From Alphaproteobacteria bacterium (GTDB lineage: Bacteria > Pseudomonadota > Alphaproteobacteria > Micropepsales > Micropepsaceae), in NCBI GenBank assembly GCA_947455695.1, contig CANGRN010000023.1, positions 1-10,319 on the forward strand: 10,319 nt of DNA, read 5' to 3'. This document shows, piece by piece, positions 1 to 7,666 of this stretch (the stretch's first letter is position 1; each line of letters opens with the position of its first letter). A program made the position numbers and the translations under genes. Under the pieces are notes generated by a model. The model was not told the origin of the DNA, did not search any database, and was given only the letters and a program-made list of their open reading frames with translations.

Positions 1-1
1 A

Positions 2-820
2 CTGCCCTTCGTCAAGGAGCGTGCCGAATGGAACGTGCCGCAAAAGCCGTTCCATGTGATCGGCAACATCTATTATGTCGGCATGGCGGGGGTCAGCGCG
101 TTCCTGATCGTGACGCCCAAGGGCAGCATCCTGACGGATGGCGGCTTGCCGGAGAGCGCGCCTTTCATCGAGAAGAACATCCAGGCGCTGGGCTTCAAGC
201 TGTCGGACGTGAAATACCTGCTCAACAGTCACGCCCATTTCGATCATTCCGGCGGGCTGGCGAAACTGAAGGCCGATACCGGCGCCAAGTTCGTCGCCAG
301 CACGGGCGATGCGCCCTTCCTGGAAAGCGGCCATATTCCCTATGGCCCCTCATCCCAGATCGACACCACGCCGATCAAGGCCGACCGCAAGGTGAAGGAC
401 GGTGACACGCTCACCCTGGGCGGCGTCACCCTGACGGCGAACGTCATGCCCGGCCACACCAAGGGCTGCACCACCTGGACCATGCCGCTGGTGGAGGCGG
501 GCGTCACCCACAAGGTGATGTTCTTCTGCTCCATCAGCGTGGCGGGCAACCCCATCGCCGGCAAGCTGGCCTATCCCGCCATCCTGTCCGACTATCGCGC
601 CAGCTTCGCGCGGCTGAAGAAGATGGATGCCGATATTTTCCTGGCGCCGCATGGCGTCCAGTTCCACATGGCCGAGAAGCTGGCCAAGGTGAAACCCGGG
701 GCGCCCAATCCCTTCATCGACGCGAAGGAATTGCCGGACATGGTGCAAAAGGCAGAAGCAGCCTTTGACAAGGACTTGGCTCGCCAGCAGGCCGGCGGGG
801 CGGCCTATGTTCCGCGATAA
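2..820 (+). CDS. Subclass B3 metallo-beta-lactamase, 5' end missing
   Basis: This is a periplasmic-type zinc hydrolase of the metallo-beta-lactamase fold. The reading frame is open from base 2 with no stop, so the start codon and any signal peptide lie before the window; the GTG at 35 is internal to the conserved domain. Numbering the visible 272 residues from base 2, the zinc ligands are complete: HAHFDH at 77-82, GHTKGCTTW with His152, and APHG with His217. The CSIS segment at 176-179 has serine where B1/B2 enzymes carry the zinc-binding cysteine, which is the B3 pattern. The segment from SISVAGNP to GAPNPF resembles, from memory, the BJP-1/CAU-1 group of environmental alphaproteobacterial B3 enzymes. 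Beta-lactam hydrolysis is inferred from the family; other ester or lactone substrates are possible. No regulator is visible next to it. Confidence 0.88.
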   Translation: MPFVKERAEWNVPQKPFHVIGNIYYVGMAGVSAFLIVTPKGSILTDGGLPESAPFIEKNIQALGFKLSDVKYLLNSHAHFDHSGGLAKLKADTGAKFVASTGDAPFLESGHIPYGPSSQIDTTPIKADRKVKDGDTLTLGGVTLTANVMPGHTKGCTTWTMPLVEAGVTHKVMFFCSISVAGNPIAGKLAYPAILSDYRASFARLKKMDADIFLAPHGVQFHMAEKLAKVKPGAPNPFIDAKELPDMVQKAEAAFDKDLARQQAGGAAYVPR

Positions 821-909
821 AGACGCTTCCTAACGCGCGCGGCCGCTATATTCTGAACGCGAGGTAAGCGCGAGCTTTGGCATTGCTGGACAGGCAGACA
901 CAGCGTCCA

Positions 910-1557
910 ATGCCACGCGCAACCTGGCGCCACCGCGCGAGTGGCGCGATGCTGGCACTGCTGGTGCAAACCACATTCCTGCTGCTGGTGCTGCTGACAC
1001 CCTCGCGGCTGGTGCGGCCGGAGATCGAGCGTGAAACGCTTCTGCTGTTGCCACCGATTGCGCCGCCCAAGCCGACCACCATTGATGCACGGCCGCCCAG
1101 CACCCTCAGCACGGCGCAGCCCATCGTGCCACCGCCACCCTCTGCCCCGCCCGTCATGATCGCACCGCTGGCGCCGCCCGGCGGCATCGCCGGCTTCGGC
1201 CGTTCGCTGTTCGGCTGCGCGCCGGAGCATTATGCCGAGCTCACGCCGGACGAACGCGCGCATTGCCCCAAGCCCGGCGAAGGTATGGCGAAAAGAAACG
1301 ACAATGATCTGCTTGCGCCGCCCAGGTCACACGCCAAGGACGAAGCGCTTTGGCAGGAGCAGTATGCAGAGGATCACTATGTGCCGCCGATTTGCCCGCC
1401 CAGCGATGGGCCACCGGTCGGCTTCTGTGTCATGCACCAGGCCATGGCCGAGAACCACCGGCGGGAGCAGGCCTGGCAGAAGATCACCGAAGACAAAGCA
1501 AAAAGACTTCAGGAACCCAAGCGTCCCGTACCCAATATCGGCGTGCGGCGAAACTAG
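910..1557 (+). CDS. Membrane-anchored proline-rich protein with four cysteines, function unknown
   Basis: I do not recognise a named family. From ATG 910 the protein has 215 residues. It has a short basic N-terminus, one hydrophobic segment at about residues 12-30, and a proline-rich stretch at about 48-91. A hydrophilic C-terminal half follows, with cysteines at 103, 119, 162 and 173. The layout suggests a single-pass inner-membrane protein with a periplasmic domain. The N-terminal half resembles TonB-like proteins, but no TonB C-terminal domain is visible. The phrase LFGCAPEHYAELTPDERAHC looks like a motif seen in other alphaproteobacterial hypothetical proteins (from memory). The start is uncertain: a TTG at 877 behind GAGG at 861-864 would add 11 residues, but that stretch uses rarer codons. 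The gene begins 89 bp after the lactamase gene. Confidence 0.7.
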   Translation: MPRATWRHRASGAMLALLVQTTFLLLVLLTPSRLVRPEIERETLLLLPPIAPPKPTTIDARPPSTLSTAQPIVPPPPSAPPVMIAPLAPPGGIAGFGRSLFGCAPEHYAELTPDERAHCPKPGEGMAKRNDNDLLAPPRSHAKDEALWQEQYAEDHYVPPICPPSDGPPVGFCVMHQAMAENHRREQAWQKITEDKAKRLQEPKRPVPNIGVRRN

Positions 1558-2300
1558 GCGAAGCTGTAGGCATCCATGCGCAGCGACCCGAAGGTGGCGC
1601 TGCTGTGAAGGCGTTCGGCCTTGCCGCCCGCGCCCAGCGCCACGAACAGCGGCATGAAATGCTCCTCGGTCGGCTGCGCCTGAACCGCATTCGGCGCCTG
1701 AACGCGATAATCACGTAGCGCCGTCTCGTCACCCGCCATCAGTTTTTCGTGCATCCAGTCCGAGAATTCGTGGCTCCAGTCCGGCTCAGGCGCGCCCGGC
1801 GGCGCAATGCGGCGCAGATTGTGGACGAAGCCGCCCGATCCCATCACCAGCACATTGTCGTCGCGCAACTTTGCAAGGCCGCGACCCAGCGCGATGTGAT
1901 GGCCCGCGCCCTTGTGGCTCTGCACAGAAAGCTGCACCACCGGCACATCGGCCTTGGGATACATCAGCATCAGCGGCACCCAGGCGCCGTGATCCAGACC
2001 GCGCACGGTGTCCACCCTACCACCGGTCAGGGCGGTGATCTCCCGCGCCAGCAGCGCGTCGCCCGGCGCCGGATAGCGGATGTCGTAAAGCGCCCGCGGG
2101 AAGCCGCCAAAATCATGGATCGTATCGTTGACCGGCACCGCATTGGCCTGTGGCGTAGCGGTATCCCAGTGTGCCGAAGCGACCACGATGGCGCGCGGCT
2201 TGCCGAGCTTCTGTCCCAGGCCGCGCAGGAAATCACGCGCCGGGACGTCGTCAAACGGCAGTGTGGGAGCCCCATGCGAGATAAATAAGGCTGGCAACAT
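1554..2300 (-). CDS. Class III extradiol ring-cleavage dioxygenase (LigB/DODA family, YgiD-like)
   Basis: This predicted cytosolic protein of 248 residues belongs to the LigB-like superfamily that includes plant DOPA 4,5-dioxygenase and E. coli YgiD. These enzymes open catechol-type rings with molecular oxygen at a single-metal site. Visible landmarks are SHG with His9, ASAHW with His44, IHDFGGFP at 61-68, LDHGAWVPL with His104, GSGGFVHNL with His160 and EEHFMPLF with His214. His9, His44, His160 and His214 match the metal ligands expected for the YgiD group. The length is close to the usual 250-270. The true substrate is unknown; no aromatic-degradation genes are nearby. The ATG at 2300 has no strong ribosome-binding site. 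The stop overlaps the stop of the converging upstream gene. Confidence 0.88.
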   Translation of the reverse strand: MLPALFISHGAPTLPFDDVPARDFLRGLGQKLGKPRAIVVASAHWDTATPQANAVPVNDTIHDFGGFPRALYDIRYPAPGDALLAREITALTGGRVDTVRGLDHGAWVPLMLMYPKADVPVVQLSVQSHKGAGHHIALGRGLAKLRDDNVLVMGSGGFVHNLRRIAPPGAPEPDWSHEFSDWMHEKLMAGDETALRDYRVQAPNAVQAQPTEEHFMPLFVALGAGGKAERLHSSATFGSLRMDAYSFA

Positions 2301-2321
2301 CGGGGCACCGCAAAAGCTGCA

Positions 2322-2343
2322 ACCGGGACATCGGCATCCCGGT
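2322..2343 (-). terminator. Hairpin after ymdB-like gene, possible terminator
   Basis: A perfect 7-bp inverted repeat pairs ACCGGGA at 2322-2328 with TCCCGGT at 2337-2343 around an 8-base loop. Two more G-C pairs can form beyond a bulged A at 2321. It lies 18 bp after the stop codon of the minus-strand ymdB-like gene, where the end of that operon is expected. In that direction only a short run of four T follows, at 2315-2312. A run of five T at 2348-2352 follows the hairpin on the plus strand, but no plus-strand gene ends here. Termination is therefore plausible rather than clear. Confidence 0.4.
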
Positions 2344-2361
2344 GCGATTTTTCAACCGCGC

Positions 2362-3171
2362 CTAAAGCTCCGGCAACGTCTGTTTCAGCCGCCCGCCCAC
2401 GCGCACCGGTTCAATGCGCGTCGCAAGTCCCTTGGCGCCCGTCGTCACGAACACGCCGCACAGGGTGGCGGGACCGGTGGCGGGAGTGAAACGCTGGGAC
2501 GATAGCTTGCGGGTGAAACGCTGCAGCGGCTCGGCCTTGTCCATGCCGATCACCGAGTCGTAATCGGCGCAGGCGCCGGCGTCGGTCTGGTAGGCGGTGC
2601 CGCCGGGCAAGATCTGCGCATCGGCGGTGGGCACATGCTGATGCGTACCGACAACAAAGCTGGCGCGGCTGTCGCAGAAATGGCCCATCGCCATCTTCTC
2701 GGATGTCGCCTCGCAATGCATGTCCACGACGATGGCGTCGGCGCCTTCGCCCAGCGGACAGGCGTTCAGCTCGCGGTCCACCGCGGCAAAGGGATCGTCC
2801 AGCGCATCCATGAACACTCGGCCCATGGCATTGATCACCAGCACGCTGCCGGCCGGTGTCTGATACAGGTTGGCGCCACGTCCCGGCGTGCCCTTGGGAT
2901 AATTGGCCGGCCGCAGGATGCGGTCCTCGGTGTCGATATAGGTGAATATCTCTTTCTGGTCGGCCCAGTGATTGCCGGTGGAAATCACGTCCACGCCGAT
3001 GCCGAAGAATTCCTCGGCGATGGCGCGGGTGATGCCGAAGCCGCCGGCCGCATTCTCGCCGTTGGCGATCACCAGATCGAGCTTGAGGGACTGGCGCAGG
3101 CGCGGCAACTCGGCATACAGCGCGTCGCGCCCAGGCTTGCCGATAATGTCGCCCAGGAAAAGAATGTTCAT
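2362..3171 (-). CDS. ymdB: YmdB-family metallophosphoesterase (TIGR00282)
   Basis: This 269-residue protein matches the YmdB family, whose Bacillus and Deinococcus members are binuclear-metal phosphodiesterases active on 2',3'-cyclic nucleotides. All expected metal-site motifs are present: LGDIIGKPGR with Asp8, NGENAAGG with Glu39 and Asn40, STGNHWADQKE with Asn67 and His68, DMHCEATSEK with His152, and VGTHQHVPTADAQ with His177 and His179. The length is normal for the family (about 265). It probably acts in the cytosol; the physiological substrate in this lineage is not established. Its ATG overlaps the fthC stop as ATGA (3168-3171), so translation is likely coupled to fthC. It is the last gene of the minus-strand group. 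Confidence 0.93.
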   Translation of the reverse strand: MNILFLGDIIGKPGRDALYAELPRLRQSLKLDLVIANGENAAGGFGITRAIAEEFFGIGVDVISTGNHWADQKEIFTYIDTEDRILRPANYPKGTPGRGANLYQTPAGSVLVINAMGRVFMDALDDPFAAVDRELNACPLGEGADAIVVDMHCEATSEKMAMGHFCDSRASFVVGTHQHVPTADAQILPGGTAYQTDAGACADYDSVIGMDKAEPLQRFTRKLSSQRFTPATGPATLCGVFVTTGAKGLATRIEPVRVGGRLKQTLPEL

Positions 3172-3710
3172 CGAAAACGCCTGATACCCTGCTCGGTTAG
3201 GACCATGTCGAGGGTCCTATCATGGGCCTCATGGGGAATCGAATCCGTCTCCTGCCCGGCATAGGCGATGCCGATAGCGGGCACCTTCAAGGCGGCCAGG
3301 GTGCGGTCGTAGAAACCGCCGCCATAGCCCAGCCGGTGGCCCTGGGCATCAAAGGCCAGCAGCGGCACCAGCAGCACATCCGGCACCGCGCGCGGCCAGT
3401 GCGCCAGCGGTTCGGGAATGCCGAAAGAACCCGGCTCCAACACGTCCCCATCAGGCACATGATGAAATTCCAGCGGCTGGTCCTTGATGACGCGGGGAAA
3501 GGCGATTGCGCAGCCCATCTCCACCAGCCGCGCCAGCAGCAGCGCGGGATCGGCCTCGTCGTGATGGGCGTGATAGCCGCCCACGATGGTGCCGGGTTTC
3601 AAACCAAGATCTTCGGCATAAGGCGTGATGGCCAACGCGAAACCCGCGTGCGCCAGCGCCATGCGCCGCGCCCGCGCCACCCGTCTCAGATCTGGTTTAT
3701 TGGAAAACAA
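3168..3710 (-). CDS. fthC: 5-formyltetrahydrofolate cyclo-ligase
   Basis: This enzyme converts 5-formyltetrahydrofolate to 5,10-methenyltetrahydrofolate with ATP, returning a stored folate to one-carbon metabolism. The 180-residue frame shows the N-terminal basic segment NKPDLRRVARARR (4-16), a GGYHAHHDEAD substrate region (44-54), the segment LEPGSFGIPEP (91-101), and the signature that ends in LGYGGGFYDR (127-136). The start is chosen as TTG at 3710 because the conserved basic segment begins right after it and no other start lies closer; the next ATG, at 3662, would remove that segment. No clear Shine-Dalgarno sequence precedes the TTG, and the bases before it belong to the closing stem of 6S RNA. 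The ssrS-fthC (ygfA) pairing is known in many proteobacteria. Confidence 0.9.
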   Translation of the reverse strand: MFSNKPDLRRVARARRMALAHAGFALAITPYAEDLGLKPGTIVGGYHAHHDEADPALLLARLVEMGCAIAFPRVIKDQPLEFHHVPDGDVLEPGSFGIPEPLAHWPRAVPDVLLVPLLAFDAQGHRLGYGGGFYDRTLAALKVPAIGIAYAGQETDSIPHEAHDRTLDMVLTEQGIRRFR

Positions 3711-3711
3711 A

Positions 3712-3875
3712 GCGGACGGTACCGTACTTGCCGTTGGTATCGGATCTCATGGGCCTGCAAGTGCAGGTGGGCGTCGTGTGCCCGGGACCACGATCCCAGG
3801 CAGGGACAACTCCCGATGAGTACAATTAAGGCCCCTGGGCATCGCAACCTGACGCGCGAGACAGTGACCGTCCGC
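3712..3875 (-). ncRNA. ssrS: 6S RNA
   Basis: 6S RNA is a long hairpin RNA that binds sigma-70 RNA polymerase by mimicking an open promoter. The call rests on position, between zapA and fthC, and on structure. The ends pair perfectly over 9 bp (3712-3720 with 3867-3875). The apex is a 7-bp hairpin, CCTGGGA with TCCCGGG, one G-U pair and a 6-base loop (plus-strand 3781-3800). Below it, GTTGT (3806-3810) pairs with ACGAC (3773-3777), and GGG (3812-3814) with CCC (3769-3771). The large unpaired middle has a small CCTGC-ACTT-GCAGG hairpin on its 3' side (3754-3767), as many 6S RNAs do. The span of 164 nt is normal; mature ends may extend a few bases beyond the stem. Confidence 0.87.
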
Positions 3876-3879
3876 CACT

Positions 3880-3908
3880 AACTTAGGCGTGCGCAAGGCG
3901 CGCTGCAA
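3880..3908 (-). promoter_or_regulatory. Candidate 6S RNA promoter inside zapA 3' end
   Basis: Reading the minus strand, TTGCAG (3908-3903) and TAAGTT (3885-3880) are separated by 17 bases. Together they could form a sigma-70-type promoter that starts the 6S RNA near 3875-3873. The -10 match is only partial, and the initiation point would fall slightly inside the closing stem. 6S RNA could equally be processed from the zapA transcript, so this is a weak call. Confidence 0.3.
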
Positions 3909-4224
3909 TGTCCTCGAGCCGCTTGGCGGCGCTTTCCAGCATATCGGCGGTGGCGCTTTCGGCGGCTTCGGCGCGCAAATGCAGGCTTTGCTTCTCGCTT
4001 TCGGCGCCGGCGCCGACCTTGCCGGACATGTCGTGATGTTCATCGGCGATCAGCAGCGCCGCCATCAGAAGCAGCCTGGCATCACCCACCTGACCGACGG
4101 AACCCAGCACTTCGCGCGCCTTAGCATCGACATGGGCGGCAAGTTCCTTGAGATGTTCTTCTTCGCCCTCATCGCAGGCGATGGTGTAGGCGCGGCTGTT
4201 GACCATGACATTGACCAGCGGCAT
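3883..4224 (-). CDS. zapA: Cell division protein ZapA
   Basis: ZapA binds FtsZ filaments and helps bundle or align them in the cytokinetic ring. The 113-residue protein has the family pattern: an N-terminal beta strand MPLVNVMVNSRAYTIACDEG, the helix EEEHLKELAAHVDAKA (21-36), the GQVGDARLLLMAALLIADE core (44-62), and a charged C-terminal helix suited to coiled-coil oligomerisation. The ATG at 4224 is chosen because AGGAGA lies just upstream and the conserved strand begins there; the frame extends 17 codons upstream without homology. It follows the coiled-coil gene after 10 bp, so both probably share a transcript. Confidence 0.93.
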   Translation of the reverse strand: MPLVNVMVNSRAYTIACDEGEEEHLKELAAHVDAKAREVLGSVGQVGDARLLLMAALLIADEHHDMSGKVGAGAESEKQSLHLRAEAAESATADMLESAAKRLEDIAARLAHA

Positions 4225-4234
4225 GGGGTTTCTC

Positions 4235-4498
4235 CTAGCGGGCCAGGGCGGCGCGGATTTCGCCGATGGCGCCATCCAGGCGGCCTTCGACTTCCTCGGT
4301 CAGGCCGGACAGCGCACCGATTTCGTCTTCGAGTTCCGCGATCCTGGCCAGCAGCTGTTCGCGCTCGGCTTCGAGTTCCGCCACCCGCTCGGGCAGCTTG
4401 GCGGCCGTGTCCAGGCTTTCGCCCACCGATCCGGCCGCATTTTCGAGGCTTTCAAGGGCGGCCTGGAAACGTTCGGCGGCCAAATCCAACCGGCTCAT
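4235..4498 (-). CDS. zauP: Small coiled-coil protein upstream of zapA, ZauP-like
   Basis: This 87-residue acidic protein is almost entirely helical in character. A clear coiled-coil heptad stretch runs from about residue 36 to 64 (ERVAELEAEREQLLARIAEL and following residues), with further amphipathic helices on each side. Caulobacter encodes ZauP, a coiled-coil partner of ZapA that focuses the Z-ring, immediately upstream of zapA; size, sequence character and position fit that protein or the related DUF4164 group. The identification is mainly contextual because coiled coils align poorly. ATG 4498, preceded by GAGGCAGG, is preferred over a TTG at 4525 that would add nine residues. Confidence 0.75.
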   Translation of the reverse strand: MSRLDLAAERFQAALESLENAAGSVGESLDTAAKLPERVAELEAEREQLLARIAELEDEIGALSGLTEEVEGRLDGAIGEIRAALAR

Positions 4499-4527
4499 GC
4501 CTGCCTCATTCTCAAATTGCCCCAAGA

Positions 4528-4556
4528 CCTTAGGCCCTCATTGGAAATTGGGTCAA
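4528..4556 (-). promoter_or_regulatory. Candidate promoter for zauP-zapA
   Basis: On the minus strand TTGACC (4556-4551) is followed after 17 bases by CTAAGG (4533-4528). The -35 is good and the -10 poor. Initiation would fall near 4521, leaving about 20 bases of leader before the ATG at 4498. The layout mirrors the plus-strand candidate for tkt in the same divergent region, which also has TTGAC and CTAA elements 17 bases apart. Confidence 0.35.
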
Positions 4557-4569
4557 CCGATACGCGTTA

Positions 4570-4581
4570 AGGGCATGCCCT
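4570..4581. promoter_or_regulatory. 12-bp palindrome, possible operator in zauP/tkt divergent region
   Basis: AGGGCATGCCCT is a perfect 12-bp palindrome. It ends 6 bp before the -35 element of the candidate tkt promoter and also sits upstream of the candidate zauP promoter. A dyad at this place could bind a dimeric regulator of central carbon metabolism, but I do not recognise the site and a chance palindrome in GC-rich DNA is possible. Confidence 0.3.
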
Positions 4582-4587
4582 CGGCCA

Positions 4588-4617
4588 TTGACGGGGGCGC
4601 CGCCCCCTCGCTAAAGC
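4588..4617 (+). promoter_or_regulatory. Candidate promoter for tkt-gap-pgk-fba
   Basis: TTGACG at 4588-4593 is followed after 17 bases by CTAAAG at 4611-4616, in the context GCTAAAGC. The elements resemble the housekeeping consensus described for Caulobacter (TTGACG and GCTANAWC), with one -10 mismatch and a spacer slightly longer than the usual range. Initiation would be near 4623, giving a leader of about 24 bases. The spacer contains the GC-rich hairpin at 4593-4607. Confidence 0.4.
4593..4607. repeat. Short GC-only inverted repeat upstream of tkt
   Basis: GGGGGC at 4593-4598 and GCCCCC at 4602-4607 form a 6-bp all-GC inverted repeat around the three bases GCC. It lies between the candidate -35 and -10 elements of the tkt promoter, 39 bp before the ATG. 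No T-run follows, so it is not a convincing terminator; any role is unknown. Confidence 0.5.
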
Positions 4618-4646
4618 CACCCACCACCCACGCCGGGAACCGTGAA

Positions 4647-6644
4647 ATGACCCTGCCCGATCAGGCCCATACCCGCCGCCTCGCCAACGCCATCCGGGCC
4701 CTTTCCATGGATGGGGTGGAAACCGCCAAGTCGGGCCATCCCGGCCTGCCTTTGGGCATGGCCGATGTCGCCACCGTTCTCTTCCAGCGCTTCCTGAAAT
4801 TCGATGCCGCCCAGCCCGCCTGGCCCGACCGCGACCGGTTTGTGCTGTCGGCCGGCCATGGCTCGATGCTGCTCTATTCCCTGCTGTGGCTGACCGGCTA
4901 TCCCAAGGTCACGATCGAGGACCTCAAGCATTTCCGCAAAGTCGGCAGCCCCACCGCAGGCCATCCCGAATATGGCCACCTGCCCGGCATCGAGACCACC
5001 ACCGGTCCCTTGGGCCAGGGCATCGCCAATGCCGTGGGCATGGCGCTGGCCGAGCGCATCCTGAATGCCCGCTTCGGCGGCGAACTGGTCAACCACAAGA
5101 CCTATGTCATCGCCAGCGACGGCGACCTGATGGAAGGCATCAGCCATGAGGCCATCGGCCTTGCCGGCAACCTCAAGCTCTCCAACCTGATCGTGCTGTG
5201 GGACAACAACAACATCACCATCGACGGCGCGCTGTCGCTTTCGTCCTGCACCGACCAGATGGAGCGCTTCAAGTCCGAAGGCTGGATCGTGGACTCCTGC
5301 GACGGCCATGACGCCGCCGACATTTTCCGCGCACTGGAGAAGGCGCAGTCCGCCGACAAGCCGGTGATGATCGCCTGCCGCACCATCATCGGTTTCGGCC
5401 TCACCGGTCGCCAGGGCACCCAGAAGGCGCACAGCGATGCGCCGGGCGCCGAAGTGGTCGCCGCCGCGCGCAAGGAACTGGGCTGGGAATTCGAACCCTT
5501 CATCGTGCCCGACGATGTGCTGAACCAGTGGCGCGCCATCGGCCAGACCGGCGCAAAAGACTTCGACGCCTGGACGGCGCGCAAGGCCGCCAGCAAGCAC
5601 GCCCGGGAATTCGACGACACGATCAACGATGTGATCCCGGCCTCGCTGTCCGAAGCGCTGATCGACCTGAAGGCCAAGTTGTCGGCCGAGAAGCCCGCCG
5701 CCGGCACCCGCAAGATGTCGGAAAAGGCGCTGGAGGTGATCAATGGCGAATTGCAGAACACCATCGGCGGCAGCGCCGACCTGACGCCGTCCAACAACAC
5801 CCGAAGCAAAGGCCTGGTGGAAGTAAAGCCCGGCGACTTCAACGGCCGCTATATCCATTACGGCATTCGCGAACATGGCATGTGCGCGGCGATGAACGGC
5901 ATGGCGCTGCATGGCGGCGTCATCCCGTATGGCGGCACCTTCATGGTGTTCAGCGACTATTGCCGTCCCTCCATCCGCCTCGCCGCCCTGATGGGCATCC
6001 GCGTGGTGTTCGTGATGACCCATGACTCCATCGGCGTGGGTGAAGACGGTCCCACCCACCAGCCGGTCGAGCACCTGGCAGCGCTGCGCGCCATTCCGGA
6101 CCTTTTGGTCATGCGTCCCGCCGACGGTGTGGAAACCGCCGAATGCTGGGACCTGGCGCTGAAGAACGACAAGCGCCCCAGCCTGATCGCCTTCTCGCGC
6201 CAGGATGTGCCGACGGTGCGCGACTATCACACCAGCGAAAACCTGTCGGCCAAGGGCGCCTATGAACTGATCGGCGATGCCGATGCCAAGGTCACCTTCC
6301 TGGCCACCGGCACCGAAGTCAGCCTGGCGGTAGAAGCCCGTGCCAAGCTGGCCGCCGAAGGCATCCCATCGCGCGTCGTGTCGATGCCGTGCTGGAAACT
6401 GTTCGAGGAACAGAGCGAAGGCTATCGCCGCGAGGTCCTGGGCCCCGGCACCGTCAAGGTCGCCATCGAGGCCGGCGCGCGCGAAGGCTGGGACCGTTAC
6501 ATCGGTTCGGACCTGCTGGGTGACGGCGGCGCCTTCATCGGCATGAAAAGCTTCGGCGCATCCGGCCCCTACAAGGATGTTTACGCCAAATTCGGCATTA
6601 CCGCCGACGCCGCGGTCGCCGCGGCGAAGAAACTGCTCAAGTAA
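4647..6644 (+). CDS. tkt: Transketolase
   Basis: Transketolase moves two-carbon units between sugar phosphates with thiamine diphosphate and Mg2+, joining the pentose phosphate pathway to glycolysis. From ATG 4647 the protein has 665 residues, the usual bacterial length. Seen in order: SGHPG (His31), SAGHGS (His71), the cofactor-binding segment [10 protein letters not shown] (157-166) through WDNNNI (Asn188), GIREHGM with the catalytic Glu409, THDSIG (from 458) and EDGPTHQP (His471). The frame is open back to 4266, but those extra 127 residues overlap the zauP gene on the other strand and the promoter region and carry no homology. The ATG has only a weak upstream purine tract. tkt is the first gene of the operon, and its cofactor depends on the pathway that includes the downstream thiE. 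Confidence 0.97.
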   Translation: MTLPDQAHTRRLANAIRALSMDGVETAKSGHPGLPLGMADVATVLFQRFLKFDAAQPAWPDRDRFVLSAGHGSMLLYSLLWLTGYPKVTIEDLKHFRKVGSPTAGHPEYGHLPGIETTTGPLGQGIANAVGMALAERILNARFGGELVNHKTYVIASDGDLMEGISHEAIGLAGNLKLSNLIVLWDNNNITIDGALSLSSCTDQMERFKSEGWIVDSCDGHDAADIFRALEKAQSADKPVMIACRTIIGFGLTGRQGTQKAHSDAPGAEVVAAARKELGWEFEPFIVPDDVLNQWRAIGQTGAKDFDAWTARKAASKHAREFDDTINDVIPASLSEALIDLKAKLSAEKPAAGTRKMSEKALEVINGELQNTIGGSADLTPSNNTRSKGLVEVKPGDFNGRYIHYGIREHGMCAAMNGMALHGGVIPYGGTFMVFSDYCRPSIRLAALMGIRVVFVMTHDSIGVGEDGPTHQPVEHLAALRAIPDLLVMRPADGVETAECWDLALKNDKRPSLIAFSRQDVPTVRDYHTSENLSAKGAYELIGDADAKVTFLATGTEVSLAVEARAKLAAEGIPSRVVSMPCWKLFEEQSEGYRREVLGPGTVKVAIEAGAREGWDRYIGSDLLGDGGAFIGMKSFGASGPYKDVYAKFGITADAAVAAAKKLLK

Positions 6645-6658
6645 TTCAGGAGAACGAC

Positions 6659-7665
<1,007 letters not shown>

Positions 7666-7666
<1 letters not shown>

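Noticed and set aside
847..852. TATATT as a possible -10 for the proline-rich protein gene
   Set aside because: No acceptable -35 element is found at 16-18 bases upstream.
1749..2288. A 179-codon plus-strand frame opposite the dioxygenase gene
   Set aside because: It is antisense to a gene with intact metal ligands, and its composition is typical of a shadow frame.
3222..3881. A 219-codon plus-strand frame covering fthC and 6S RNA
   Set aside because: It is antisense to fthC and crosses the paired stems of 6S RNA; the translation matches nothing known to me.
4225..4275. An upstream start for zapA adding 17 residues
   Set aside because: The extension overlaps the stop of the preceding gene and lacks homology; AGGAGA is correctly spaced for the ATG at 4224.
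4266..4646. An N-terminal extension of transketolase by 127 residues
   Set aside because: The extension is serine/arginine-rich, overlaps the coiled-coil gene on the other strand and the promoter region, and transketolases start at the MTLPDQ-type N-terminus.
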